The position numbers were made by a program, and so were the translations under genes. A stretch of 64,000 nucleotides of DNA from Monomorium pharaonis (Eukaryota; Arthropoda; Insecta; Hymenoptera; Formicidae): assembly GCF_013373865.1 (NCBI RefSeq), contig NC_050475.1, forward strand, positions 3,115,001 to 3,179,000. Reading direction: 5' to 3'. Below are positions 48,732 through 62,219 of this stretch, in pieces. Position 1 is the first letter of the stretch, and the number at the start of each line of letters is the position of its first letter. Under the pieces are notes generated by a model. It saw nothing but the letters and a program-made list of their open reading frames with translations. It was not told where the DNA came from and did not search any database.

Positions 48732-51700
48732 ATTCGTGAAATTATGCGACTCGTTTGAAAAAGTGCAGAGTGTTGCTCGTTAAACGAGGGCTTTTAGATA
48801 GCTAGGCTTTGGATAGATTTGTCCTTTATGGAGAAGAGAATTATTATCAGAGGGAAAATGTAGACTCTTTGGTATTCAATCGATTTGATGAATTACTAGA
48901 TAATCGCGAGCCAACTTAATTGCGAATATTTCTATCGAATTGGAGGGAAAGTCCGCACAATTGAAATTTGTAGGCGCAAAGTTATTTAACGAGGATTGCT
49001 TTGTTATTTCAAGAAATTAATTTTGCCGTGCGATATATATCACGGCTTTCGTCAACTTGCTATTTCATTTTTTAGAATTTGTGCATAATAGAAGGTAACG
49101 TTGAGTTATGATGATTGTTGAGAAATAAATATTGATGACTTGATGATTTGTGCTTGGAGTTTTTAATGCAATAGCAATGTTTCTTCCTTTACCTCGTTAG
49201 TTAGAAAATGTTGATTTTTATGACAGTAATATATTTTCTTCCATAAATTTATTTTTAGAGATAGCGAAATGCTTTTAAATCAAAGAACGTCATCTCGTTG
49301 CTCGTGTGGACGAAATTCAGTAAATTGTGCATATAGCAAATATAAAAGCGTTGAAAAATTTTTCTGAATAAAACAACTAAATAAATAAATATTAAAAGAA
49401 ATGTACGCTAAAAATACAGTATTACAAAGAGAGAAAGGTTGTGCCAAGGAACTCGAGAACTTTAAACCAAATACAGAGAGAAAGAGCTATATGATAAAAA
49501 TGGAAAAATGTACGGAACATCTGTACATATTAAAGCGAAAAAGAATAATAAAAATGATAAAATTTCACGTGGAATTATATTCTTGCGAATAAAGATACTT
49601 TAATAACACTGCGTTTGTATAAACTGGGACATGCGTTATATAAGAGCAATACTATAAATAATTTGTTGCAGCATGTTTTACGTCGCGTCACGAATACGTA
49701 CGAATTTCTTCTTCGACGCCGAATATATTTTTATCTTATGGCGAACCTACATACGCACACACGTACACTATGTGCTTTCGCAAACTCGCATTAAAACCGT
49801 GCGAACGAGGGGGAAAAAAACTCAATGCGATTCTCGAACTAATGACGCGATCTTATTTTCGTACGGCTGAGTGACAATTTTCCAGGGACGTTTCTCGGAG
49901 TCCAATAAATTCTCGCGTTACCTCGAAACGCGCAGATTCTCGGATCCATGCGTCCCGTTTCGCCGCTCAACGTGACGTCGGAAAAAAACTCACGAAAGGC
50001 GGATCCTTCTACTTTCCAGATATTTTTAACCGTAATGAATCGGACATAGATCTGTAGATTTCTAAAACGCAGGATGCTAATTTCTAGAGAGAAGTAAGAA
50101 TATCTGTCGAAATCACTTGAAATAGGATTTTACTGCTCGGCTATTTTTCTGCAAGGCGTAATTTATTCGAGAGTTTGGGAATGTAAAGATCGCAAAGTTA
50201 CCTCAACAACTTTCATTTGTTCGTAAATAACTTCCTCTTTACGTTTCTTCTCCGTCTAATCAATATGCATAGTCCATGAAAGCAGAAAAGAATACGTAAT
50301 GCTTTTTCACAAAAAAAAAAACCGGCTCCGGAAATATTGATTGCCTATTTGCGCATCATTGCGCAATACGGTAGAATTCCTATTTATGGTACATAACAGC
50401 AGGAAACGTGGAGACAATACTTGATCTGTAATGTCATCTATACATTACATTTGTAAATGTCGTCGAAACGAGAACGAGGATATCACGTGAGCGATAAAAT
50501 TCTGAATCTATCTCGTCTTTTGTTAAACAAGAATTTATGATATATTCCGAGCCGGATATGTCCACAGGCCGTCCTGATTACAAATAATAATAATAATCAT
50601 AATTTACGAGACTAATTCGATTCCACGGAGGATACGTTTGCTGTCCACGGACACGTTCGTAATTTTCAAACCGTCGCCCGCGACGAGATGAAATAATAAA
50701 TTCACGATGCGCAACTACGTGAAATTTCGGCGCAAATTGCGAAAGTGCAAATTTGAAATGCAACGCCGTTATGTCACACTGCAAACCGATAACCCTTCTA
50801 GAACGGTCGTTTCCATATTATGTTACACGGTCTAATTATACGGTGTTATGATATGTCCGTTCGAAATTATGTCGAAATCATGAGGCGCGAGCGTTTTGTG
50901 GTCGTTTGCACGCTTGAGCCTTCAGTCGAGTGCCGGGGGAGAAAGAGAGCGTTGGATCAATGTGTCGTTTACCCTTCCGTCACGTCGCGTCGTTAACGCG
51001 CGCAAAGCTCACAGACCGTACGCATTTTTAATCGAGTTTTAACACAGCTCGACCGCGACGATGGCTTACGCTTCAAGTCCTCCCCGTACATACGAGAGTA
51101 TATACGTCGTGTGGGATCCACACGGGGTGACTCAGCGCTCACGGAATGCGAGGGGTCTTTCTCCCCGGAGCCTCGTAGGCGTCAGCATAATATGGGAAAA
51201 CGCGTGCGATGCACGGCCGTCTGCGTTCTGCCACGCTTTTAAACCGACGACGTGTGACGCGTGTTTATAGTTCATTTTAACTCGGTGGCGCCTTATCATT
51301 AGGCCGGATAATCCGAAACTCCTCCCCTTCGCTCGAGAATAAAAAACTCAGGGATCATGTGTCATATTAAGCGGGCCTCTTGCGCTTTTGCATCGTGAAA
51401 TACTTACGTCGGTCGTCCCGCCTAGCATTTTCGACACTTTATTCGATCTCGAAGTTGACAAAAAGCGTTTGTCCGTTATATCAATTCTCGTGTAATTTTT
51501 TTTACGTCTCTTCTAGCTCTAGGATATACTTAAAAAAAAAAAATGTCCTTAAAGAATAGAATAAATCTTGAATTTTTTTGGCGCACATCAGACTGCGGCG
51601 TGTTTCATTTGCCTCGCAACAGCTATTCATTAAACAACACGTGTTGCTGTTGTGCTCTGGGTATATCTTATGGAAACAATTTCTACGGAGTCTAATTCCA

Positions 51701-54700
51701 GAGTCCGCCGCACCAGCGCACACATCCCAAAGTGCACATGTCTCGTGCTGGGTGGTGGCCTATTTCTAGAATCTGTCACATCTCGGGTTCTGAAACTTGT
51801 GCAATTTAATTTTCAACTCGATATGTCATTTATGGTGTTCCCAGTGACATTCGAGGATCCCTTATCCCGAAGTTCACGCCGCATTAGGTACGAAATCAAT
51901 TTCGCGACATCCACGTACGTCTGGCATAACGTCAAATATTGCTAATTCGACGGTAAATGCGATCTTGATTAAATTATTACGAGATTGCTGCAAATTTCGT
52001 ATTTTTTAAAAAGGAAACTCATTTAAATGCAATAAGCTTTTTAATATTTAAGAAATTTCTTTAAAAACGCTATTTTGATAATTACATATATGTAATAATT
52101 AAATTACACGTAATGTGTTTCAATAGATGCAACTAGGTATCGTCAACTGCGAGCTTTTCGCAGTTTAATAATGAGATGCTAATCCGATTACCGAATGCAA
52201 ATCATCATTCCGTTACTCTTTCGTTATGATCCATAAATGGAAATTAATGATGACGAGGTTGATTTAAATATAATCGGGGATAAAAGGTATTGCATATATG
52301 TATCGGTAGCAATACCGACATCGCGGGAACGATCGGCGACATGCCGTACCTCGCGTGACGGAATACAAAGTATCTCCGACTTTTTGGAGAATTTACAGTC
52401 GCCGAAATCGCGGACTGAGTTCAAGGATACTGCGGGGGAAGTCTCGCGGTGGTTGTGTGGAAAAAAAAAATCACATAACGGTAGATCGCGCGAGTAGGAG
52501 GCAGAAATTATTAGCCCGCCGCTGACACAATTCTTACCTTGGTAATGCGCGAGCGCGAGCGCGATACGCGAGATAAGTGGCGAATTGCGACTCCCGTTCC
52601 GCTTCCTTCTCTCTCACGAGCACCGAGAATGGCACGTACTTTTTCACGGGTGTTGTAGCGGGAGAAACGGCGCGAACGCGCGAATTATCTGAATCATGGA
52701 CCGGTATTTTAATTCTCGGTTCGTGATCTCGTTTAATAACACGGGACGCTTCCGTCTGTGTTTGTCTCCTTCTGCCTTGCTCGCGACTTTCTTAATTTGT
52801 TCCTCTTTCTCTTTGTAATTTTGTTATCTTAACTTTTTGATGGATGAATCTTCAACACTTATCTTCACTTACGTTTTTAATACGTTAAAATTTCGTCTGT
52901 GTAAACATCTCGACTTGGAATCACCGTGAGCTACGATATTTTATTTTTAGTAGGAGATTATATATTATTTTTATATATGTGTTATTATGACAATTGATGA
53001 AAAGAAAAATAGCAATTGATTTGTTGCTACTATTTTTCGCAGTTTTTCATTCTTTATTAACGAAATAGAAATAGTTTACATTAACTTTTTATTACTTTTT
53101 TATATTATTTTAATTTTTACATTGTAGTCTAAAATTACTGATTTTATTTGTATTATCGAAGTTGTAAGAAAATGACTTCTAATTTTTATAAAATAATAGC
53201 GATGCATAATAATGAACTGTATAAATATTATTACATGCTTAAAAGAATATATTGCTTATGCCTATTTCGGGGACACATTTCCTTCTTATCCTTTTGCGTT
53301 AATGGAACACGATGGCCGCTATCCTCAGGAGAAGCTACTAATGGGAAACGTTGATTCTTCCTTCGAATTTATCTTATGTACATATGTGAATGTAAAAGCC
53401 TTTTGCCTTTCGAAGATGGAAATCGCGAGATGGAGGAAACGCGAAGGGGATTCTTGCAGTCTCAGTGAAGTACATTTTATTGTCGTTAGTCAAATGACGA
53501 GCGCGTCGTTTTATCGTTTTTTGGTTCTTATGCCGAGTAGGAAGAAACGACATTTTTCATTGTCGTTTCTTGTTGACGTTAAAGTAATGCAAAATACTAA
53601 AAGATATACTTTGGGTTGTATCGAATTGATTTTAATTGAAGTACAAATATAGGAGTAGAATGTGCGAATATATATGAAGTGCAAGTATATATGAAAATAG
53701 ACGTAATATAAAATACGTATACGCTCGATAAGACGGGAAAGAGTATAATGTACGCATAAAATACATGCATAATACATTATATTTTTGTATTCACTGTAAT
53801 GTCGTCGTGAAATGTTTCGTTGATCGATCGCCCCGTTATGAATGGAAGACACGTACCTTACGAAGGGTTAAATTCTCAAGGGTCTTTAGCGCGGTATACT
53901 CACTTTGTTTACCAAATGATACATCTTGAATACTATATTTACTATAGCACGCGTCTATAAAAATTACAGCTGAGAGACATTTTCTTAATTAATTAAAATC
54001 GCGTTTAAATATCTTATTTAATTCGACTATTTCGGGATCTGTTTGGATCTCTCACTACTCATCTCAGCTTTATGAGCAATATACGAACCACAAACTGCAT
54101 GCATTCCGCAGTTCTCGAAAGCCACTCGATCGCATTTCGTATCGTATTGCGGCTGCAAACTTCGGCTACGAGCCAGATTATGATATATGTATATCATATT
54201 AAGGACGCGTGTAGAAGATTAATTTTTTTATTTTATTTATTTCAAATTATAATGTCTTTTAGGGATTATATTTTTACAGAGTTATAAGCGAGAGATTCGG
54301 CGAGAAATAGAAAAGGATGTACATGAAATTATAATCGAGACCCTAGACAGATAAGACGGATAGACATCCCTGCGATAAGATTGATCAGATATACAGGTAG
54401 AAAAATATAAAGAAAGGTCATTTTCGGTTTTTCTGTTCACCAATAGCAAATTCAGAATTGTATTTAAAAACACGATCGGTCGTTTAGCAACGGTTCTTGT
54501 GTCCAAACGGGCAACAGTGGAAAATTCACTGCATACATTCAATAGAAGTGCAGGTAGCAGGAGCATTATTGAAATTATACGAGCAATGCGAGGACAGGTT
54601 GTGCATCTGCGTATGCCATTACATATTAATTATAATTTGAAAATTAATTAATACATTTTTTATAAACTTTTAGTTAAATAAATTTAAAAATATGTGTACG

Positions 54701-57700
54701 CATATGCGTAATCTTTAGTTCATTTAACAGTGAGGTTATGCAAATGTATATTAATTAATTTTTAAGTTACAGTTATAGATAATTATTAATTTTTTGTTTA
54801 TCTATATATCGTGAAAACGCACTTAAACCTTAAGTGCCTAGACGCATTGGAGCTCATCTAATTGCGCGAAAGAGTAAACCGTGAAGTGTTTCAATTTCTT
54901 TAAAAAGATAATTAACTTCACGATTTTTTTTTAATACACGGAAACAGAATAACAGATCGAGTATTATTTTTTTAATGGCCGACTAATCTAAGCGAAATAA
55001 TATTTTTTGATCTTGTGCAAGTAGGACATCGGATGCTCCAGCGAGCGGATGATAATTATCATAATGCACTCGCACTACTTCCTGCCGCTGCTCGCTCGAC
55101 GATGCATACAGTCGCGCAGCCTGCAACTGCAGTCTCGTCCTTGTGCATCTCGGTCATGACGTTGCGCACAAAGCTCGATCGAACGTTTGAACGCCCACGC
55201 GTTCGGGCAAGAGAAGTTTTCGTCCATCGCTATCACGAATTTTTTCGTATTCTTTCATCTATTGGGTATCTCAGAATCTACGGATTCTTCAAACAATTTA
55301 GCAGATATTCTATAAATATCAGGCCATTAATAGCCTTTGAGACATGAGCAATTAAAAATTATAGTTTATATAAATCTTTTATAAATAACGCAAATTAATT
55401 AAATCACGTTCAATCGTGTATTAATTAATCGCGGAAGATAGTGACGAGTATAAAATACTTTTATTTATTAAATTTATGAGCTTCTCCATTTTTTTTTTTA
55501 GATTTACGAGTAGTTTCTGCGAGAATTTATACTTTTGCTAACGTATGCTTTTTACGAGGAACTAGTTTTTAGCTGAAACAGCTCACTCGCTCAGCGTGAG
55601 ATGTTTCTCGGGCTAAAGACGAGGGTCTCTGCCAAATAGATGTGACTACAACGATGAGTGTTGGATTTATTTTGAGTTAACCCACACGGAGACTTCTTTG
55701 TAACTCCGTCGTGTCTCCCTGTTCTTCCCCGACGTGTTTCCTTCCGGTAGCTGAGAAAAGTGTCACCACACAGTCGCCGATCTATAATTCACTTGACTCG
55801 GGAGATTCCTACGCAGTTTCGTCACTACGAAAAAAATTACTCAACAATATGCGCGTATTCCTTCGAACCTCTTTGAAGCGCCGATCTGTTTAGAATTTGT
55901 TAATTGTACATTTAAATGTACAAAGTACTGAGCCGACGATTTTTTCCCTTTAATTGGAACATCCTATGTGGTAATCGTTAACTTACGAGTAGTACATAAT
56001 GATACATAAAATAAGTATATTACGCTATAATATCGTGTCTTGGGTCGGTTTACTCGTATCATCAACCTCAGGCTCGTTCTAGTGTAATTAATGGCTTCAT
56101 CCTGCCGTGCAAGTTGGCGGACGCACATTAAGGCGGGGGATAGTGCTGGCTATAGGTGTACGCGAAACTCTGTACTTGTTATCGCGAATCTACTTCGGGC
56201 GCTCCGAGAAATGCTGGTATGAATATCCAATAAATTGCTAACTGCCACTCATTAGCATTTGCACTCGTGTCGTTGATACGCAAAGAGATAACATTCTATT
56301 TTTGCCAAGAGCGTGTGAAATGAAACACGATGGGCTTCGGGCTTCGTACGTATAGAAGCACGAAGAGAAAAAGGCAGCAGCCGAGCATTGAGTGAAATAA
56401 AATTCAGGTGCTCGCGACGGGATATTCAATTCGTTGTATCGAATAGATTTAGCGTGTGGAAAGGAGGGTGCTGAAATGGAATATGAGTGCAACAGGATCT
56501 CAGCGAATTCCAGGCCTTTGAGAGGATCTCTGGAGTTAACTTCGCCGCGTAGGAATCTCGTATTCACGCTCCGTTTACCGCTCCGTATATTTAAAGCGCT
56601 AAGCGATTCCCTCGCACGTTGGCGTTTCGAGTTTTACCGCGCCGAGCTTTTACGATACGCCCTGAATGAATTAACAGGCCGTTTTTAATTAATCCACTAA
56701 TTACCTAATTGATCGAGGAAAAAAAGTGCTTTAGCCACGATGTAGAGCGACCTAGTATCGTGCGTAACAGGTTCATGCACCCGCTTTGTTATGAGGCAGT
56801 CGATTACCCCTCATCTCAATTTACCCGTGATTTTTTCGCCTCGCCTTTTTTTAGCTCCACCGTCTCGCAGCCCCCCTTTTTTTTTTTAAATCCCCGCAGC
56901 ATCTTATCGATTCTCTGTAATCCACCCGTTTGAAAATATCTCGGGTGTATCTTGGGAGGATAGAGGTCAGACGCTTCGGCAGATACTGTGTCAGAGGGGT
57001 TGAAAATAATAGCGTGACGTCCGACACCCGACGAACGGATCCTACAACATTGCGTCATAGATCCACGTCTGTCACTGATTTATCTCGGCCCCGCGCGATC
57101 TTGCGCGGTCACGATATCCGTTTTATCTACCGAAAATTTTCGACGTGCTTCCATTAGGGATGGCGAGCGGAGGACGGCGATATATTACGACGGATAATAT
57201 TATCTCCCAGTTGAAATAATATCGAGCACAGCGGCCGCGAAAGGTAACATTTTTTTTTTACTCGTAACCTTCACGGCGCTTTTAAAAAGCTTTTAAAAGA
57301 TATTTCTCGAATTTTCAGCGCGAGGTTTACGAGGGTCGTGACTTTGGGGGCAGGATGATGGAGGAGAGAGACATTTGAGCAAAAATTAAGGTCAACAAAT
57401 TTCATGAAATATCAACTTGAATTTCTTTGAATTTATTTTCTCGAGAAATAATAAATTACGCGTTATAGAAATACCCGTAAAAGCTTTTTCAATGCTTACG
57501 TTATATCTCTATTTCATTGTTCGTAGCATTGTAATTCGTCAGAATGACGTCGTCAGAACGCTTTGGACATTAATTCTTCGCGCCGAGCGATGCGAGCCCA
57601 TTCATTATTAATCAATGGGCTCGCGGATGCCAGGCGAGTTGCGTCCAGCCTCGGATGGAATAATAAACGTCGAGAAATGGCGTTGACACGCGCGGACGGA

Positions 57701-58960
57701 CTTGCCATGGGCGTCGTATTTTATGCAAGTTCGCGCATCCCCACAGGCGCTACTTATTCTCATTCAAATATCACGGACGCGGTAATATCAGCGTGTCTAT
57801 GCATGCATGAAAGGCATCGCTACCGACAGTGTTCGCCATTATTACGAGCAAACAGGTGTTCGCTTATTCCGGTGACGTCGTTGCCGCATCCGTAAAACCC
57901 CTAGCCATGCTCGCATCGCGTCATGTCCGAGCGCGGACGGGAAGAGAAGTTTGATCACGTATTAATGCCCGCGCTCGTAAGCCGTTTTATATGCATCGAT
58001 ACCGAGGATATCCTGATGTCCTTAGTACAAATAACTCGTTGTGCAATATTATTACACGGTTATAAGCAGCGGCATGTCTACCTGCGGTAAAAAAAGTATT
58101 TAGCAAACCTGATGTGAGATGCATGTTGCAATGATATTTGTTTGAAATATTTGGTTGCTACAAACGAATATAGTAACATAATTACAATAATGAAACGTTT
58201 AGTAATAATTATAAACATTTTGTTATAATTACGTTTAGTTAAAACTATTTTATCAAAGCTTTTGAGATAAAGTAAGTTTTTTTTTGTTATTGCAATGTTT
58301 GTTTATAGCAGTTAAATATTTTAAACAGTATTATTACCACATGTGTGTGCATCTCATAGGTTTATGGATTTTTTTTCCAATGCTCTCATAATCAGTTTTT
58401 ATGATTTTATTTCTTTTTTTTTAAATACAATCTCCTAATGGACCGTCATTGTAAAATTACATAGCGAAACGAGATACTGCGCAGGCCGCGTACACAGAAA
58501 AAATTAGTTTTAAATCTACAATTATTGTCTTATATACTATATATGTAAGCAAGAATTTAATATCTTTAAAGAATTTGTTAATCTCGAACATAACGTGCTT
58601 TGCATGTGCCTATCTTTATTTTTTTCTAAGTAAATAAAAACAGACACATATTTACCTGATAGATAAGTTTATCAAGAAGTTGGAATATCCGGCCCTTACA
58701 CGAAGAATTTTATAATCTCAAGAAAAATGTGGAGAAGAAAAATATTGAATAAAAAGTATCTTGAAACAAAAAGTTAGAATTTTTATAATACATTATAACT
58801 ATCAAAATAATCATATTTCGTACTTTTTACATGGCCGTTATAATATTGAAATAAAAATATAATATTTTGCTAAAAGCTAAGATTATCAAACTCTTTAAGG
58901 AAGATTTTGTATATTCTTGCTGAGGCAATGATTGTCGAGTTGATATTAATTCTTCTTCCG
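48732..58960. other. Gene-poor DNA, no supported exon
   Basis: Mostly AT-rich with GC-richer patches at 50.6-51.3, 52.3-52.7 and 56.8-57.2 kb. Open frames of 60-146 codons exist but lack splice support, codon bias or family resemblance. It may be intron of a gene starting at 35.6 kb, or intergenic. A cluster of TTAATTAA-type words with related near-repeats lies at 54.62-54.80 kb. Confidence 0.4.
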
Positions 58961-58999
58961 CGTAGTCGCAGGTTCCGGAGATTATTTTAGGACGGGCTG

Positions 59000-60993
59000 G
59001 GGGTTTGATTCAATTATCTCTCGAAACACCACGGAAACGTGACGTCGTGCGTCGTACGGTTTATCTCGCCGGCACGTGTACCTCGCGTCGGGGGTCGGGA
59101 ATGAGCAATATGGTATACCGCGAGAGAGGGTTGAAGGCACCGGGACCGGTACGGCTCGCGGCACTGCGACACGGCGGTGCTGCGAGCCGGGGGTGGCGAT
59201 GGTGACGGCGATGGCGATGGCGGTGGCGATGGCGGGACGGAGACGACGAAGCCCTGTGGCGGCGGCAGTGGTGGCGGCGTCAGAGCCACGTCGCCCGGCT
59301 TCATCCTCTTTCGCCGGAGTCAGTCGGCTGCCAGGCGCGACGCGAGCCAGTAGTACCTCCCGGTACCTCGTGTACATACACACACACACATACACACACA
59401 GGCACACAGCCCATCCATAGACCTCCTTCGCTGCACTTCGGCTGCGGTCGGTCGATCCCGCTCTCTCTCGCTCCTTCTCTCCCTTTTCCTCCTCTCGTTC
59501 GCGTGCGATCGTTACTCCGAGAGCGTCCGCGAGCGAGGACCCGCGGCGGCAGGTGGAAGGCCCGACGCTGCTGCTTCCGACACGGCGCATCGAACGTTCT
59601 CGCGAACCTGTTGTCATCGGTGGCGATTTATCGGGGAGACAGGCGGTCCAAGGATACTTAGCCGCACTCAACGAGACTAGGATACGTCGTTGACGTTTGG
59701 CGTGAGTCGAATTGTCTGTCACATCATCCCACGAGGGGAACAGACGTCGCACTCGTTTGGGAGATATCCAAATGATAATTGCATTCCAATTGAGATCGAA
59801 GGTTCCGAGATAGAGTGTTCGTGGAAGCGACTGTGCTCCGACTGTGCTCCGATTGGTGCCCCGATAACGATAAATCCTCCCCGAAGTGAGTGAGTCAGCG
59901 CCGCGGGTATCTCGCGACCGGAAGGTCTAAACAGCGATTGTATAGTCCGAAGCGAAACTTGCCATTACGATTAAGGAGTTCGGGATTAGATAGGATACCT
60001 AACATCGTATTCTGCTTTCGTGGCGAAAGTCCAGTTCACGATAACACGACGATCGAGACTCTGAGCGAGTTCGTGACTGTGCGAACTAGGCTAACTTGAT
60101 TGAAGGGATATCGGGATAAGTAGCCGGATCAAGACGTTTAATCTTCGAAGCGAATCAAGACGGATAACGGCCAATCTGCGATAGCCAGTCCGATACGAGG
60201 CAAATTGGCAGGTGCGGATTAATTGTGCAGCTATAGAGAGCTCGAGCGACGGTTGCAGGCCGAACAGGATAACGCACTCGAGCATCTTTGTATCCAGCCA
60301 GTGAGTTAATTAGCTTAATATCGGGGGCGAAGAAGACGCTTGAGCTAAAATTCTGGATAACAAGCGTCAGGATTAAACGAAACGGTCCAAATTCAGGAGA
60401 GGAGGAGTCAGCGGGCCCTCGGTAGAGTCGCGCTATTCAACGAGACAAGTCTCCTCGACGGACGCGATCAGCCGGTCGTTGCACTTCGCCTGCTCGCTCC
60501 GGTAAATCTCCGACGAACGCCTCCTCGCGATATACCGTTACCACACCACGACACGCCGATCGGACGGGGCCTCCGCCTCTCGTGTATATACATACGTGCG
60601 TGTGTGGAGGGGCCCGCTTCATACCGCTCCAGCGCGAACCGGATACCCAATTCCGCTCGAACGAGGACGCTCTCCGAGGAGCTTGTGTATACCACCGGCA
60701 AGAGGTTCCAGACGAATTAGAGGAATTTCAGGGGACTCGGTTGCCGGGCCGTTCATACGAACGGTAGTTCGGGAGTGGCATATTAAATTGTCCAAAGCTA
60801 TCGGCAGATCTCGATAAGTCGAGCGGATATTGGGTGACGGCAGGAAGAAGCGAGTGATTTCGATTCTCCCCTCCGGGGACATCCGGTGAGAGAACCTCCG
60901 ACCGAGTGAAAAAGTGCCGATTATCGCGCACCGGGACGAGGAGGTGAAGGAGGGTAGTCGGGCACGGCACACGGGAAGATTCCTGCCGCCGTT
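59000..60993 (+). promoter_or_regulatory. GC-rich promoter and long leader of the 61.1-kb exon
   Basis: About 2 kb of CpG-rich DNA rising from AT-rich flanks and running without a clear boundary into the exon that ends at 61199. It holds a GGCGAT repeat at about 59193-59240, an (AC)n repeat at 59374-59408 and a (TC)n tract at 59458-59495. A tandem duplication of CGACTGTGCTC lies near 59828-59849. Open frames on the minus strand reach 256 codons but are low-complexity. The likely reading is a promoter plus a long 5' UTR on the plus strand. Confidence 0.4.
59374..59408. repeat. (AC)n microsatellite
   Basis: CA dinucleotide repeat with TA interruptions in the leader region. Confidence 0.88.
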
Positions 60994-61038
60994 ATGCGTA
61001 CGCTGACCGAAGCGATGAAGCATCGCGCGATCAGCTGA
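60994..61038 (+). other. Upstream ORF of 14 codons
   Basis: Begins with ATG at 60994, encodes MRTLTEAMKHRAIS, and stops with TGA at 61036-61038, 96 bases before the candidate main ATG. If the leader model is right, it could dampen translation of the main frame. Confidence 0.4.
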
Positions 61039-61134
61039 CTAGTGGAGCTGTTCGGCGGCCGCACCGCTGATAAGGACGGCAATCCGTCGGACAGGCATTC
61101 CCAGCGACGCCGCCCGCCGCCCACTTGCTCTGTC

Positions 61135-61199
61135 ATGACATTTGGCACGGCGTTCCATTCCAACGAGAAATCGCAACTGGCCAGCGAGAATTCCGCTCG
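61135..61199 (+). CDS. Candidate first coding exon of an unidentified gene
   Basis: An ATG at 61135 opens 21 codons plus 2 bases (MTFGTAFHSNEKSQLASENS then A) before a consensus donor GTATGT at 61200. The reading frame is open upstream to a stop at 61036, so the ATG is the first in-frame start. The codons are GC-rich and balanced in amino acids, unlike the low-complexity shadows nearby. I do not recognise the protein; the remaining exons would lie right of the window or in a long intron. The frame also stays open for 41 codons past the donor, so an unspliced short ORF is an alternative. Confidence 0.45.
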
Positions 61200-61972
61200 G
61201 TATGTAATACGCTTCGCATCCCGCGCCGCGCGACCCGATTCCTCGAGCGATTCCCCGAGCCGGTTGGCTCTGAGTAAAAATCGAAATCCGCTTTCGATTG
61301 ATCGCGTCGACCTGGAACGTTGAAACCTACGGCTCTTACCTTCTTTCATTCTTCTATACCTCGTTACAGTTTTGCGTCTATAATCTTTTCAGCTTTTACG
61401 TCTTACGCAACAGACAAATGGGAATAAAAAAATCATAGGCAGATATGGGAGGCGCATGAAAAGAGTTTATTTTAACGGAGTTCAAATTATTATAGAATTT
61501 TTATCCCGTGCTAAAAATTGCATATTGTTGTAACAAGAGCAGCGTTTCACAAAAGAAACGAGTGCACAATGTAGGTAATCGTTGACGTTTACGCAACTTA
61601 GGCTCTACTCGTTTCTATATCATAGCAGAAGAAAACATTTGTGTTTGCTTTTAGCCAGCATAAAGTTCACTTGTTGGAAGAAAAGCATGCTAAATCATTT
61701 TCTTCCGCGATTCGACATGAAACTATATTTTAGGATAATCAACAGCGTGATATTCCTGCGAATAGTTAATTTTAACGATTTGAACGGATGATATAATTTA
61801 CATAAATCCGACGACAATTTATTGTGCATAACATAATTCATCGTAAATAAATTTAATGTGACGTGCAAATAATTAACGCAATAATTTACGACATAAATAA
61901 TTGTTCTCTTGTTAAACGCTTTTAATTTATTAGTTGAAATTGCCAATATTCTTGTTTTCTCTTTTAGGATCC

Positions 61973-62206
61973 ACTCTGTAAAAAAAAGTATGTAAAATTA
62001 CAGAAATAACATGTGTAAAACTTACACAATTGAAATATATAAAACTTTAATATTTATATCTCTAATTGTGTAAATATATCTGTATATTAAACGACAAATT
62101 ATATTTGCACAATTAGAAGTAAAAGTAGCAAAAGATTATTTTCACTAAAAATTTATAATTTTACAAATAGTATCTATTTAATTTTCCATAATTTTTTTAC
62201 GGTGTA
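61973..62206. mobile_element. AT-rich MITE-like element
   Basis: Inverted ends of about 20 bases with mismatches (ACTCTGTAAAAAAAAGTATG on the left; the complement of ATTACACCGTAAAAAAATTATG on the right). The interior is AT-rich, with pairable words such as CACAATTGAAATATA and CAATTAGAAG. No target duplication was determined. Confidence 0.45.
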
Positions 62207-62219
62207 ATTTTTATCGTTA

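Noticed and set aside
51061..51270. 69-codon plus-strand frame starting MAYASS
   Set aside because: It is in a GC-richer patch with a fair start context, but there is no domain, no splice donor at its end and no codon evidence. Too weak to list as a gene.
53212..53652. 146-codon plus-strand frame
   Set aside because: AT-rich DNA, no codon bias, no domain, no splice or promoter support; a chance frame.
58982..59752. 256-codon minus-strand open frame
   Set aside because: It runs through GGCGAT, AC and TC repeats, has no family resemblance, and equally open plus-strand frames overlap it. It is GC-rich leader/promoter DNA.
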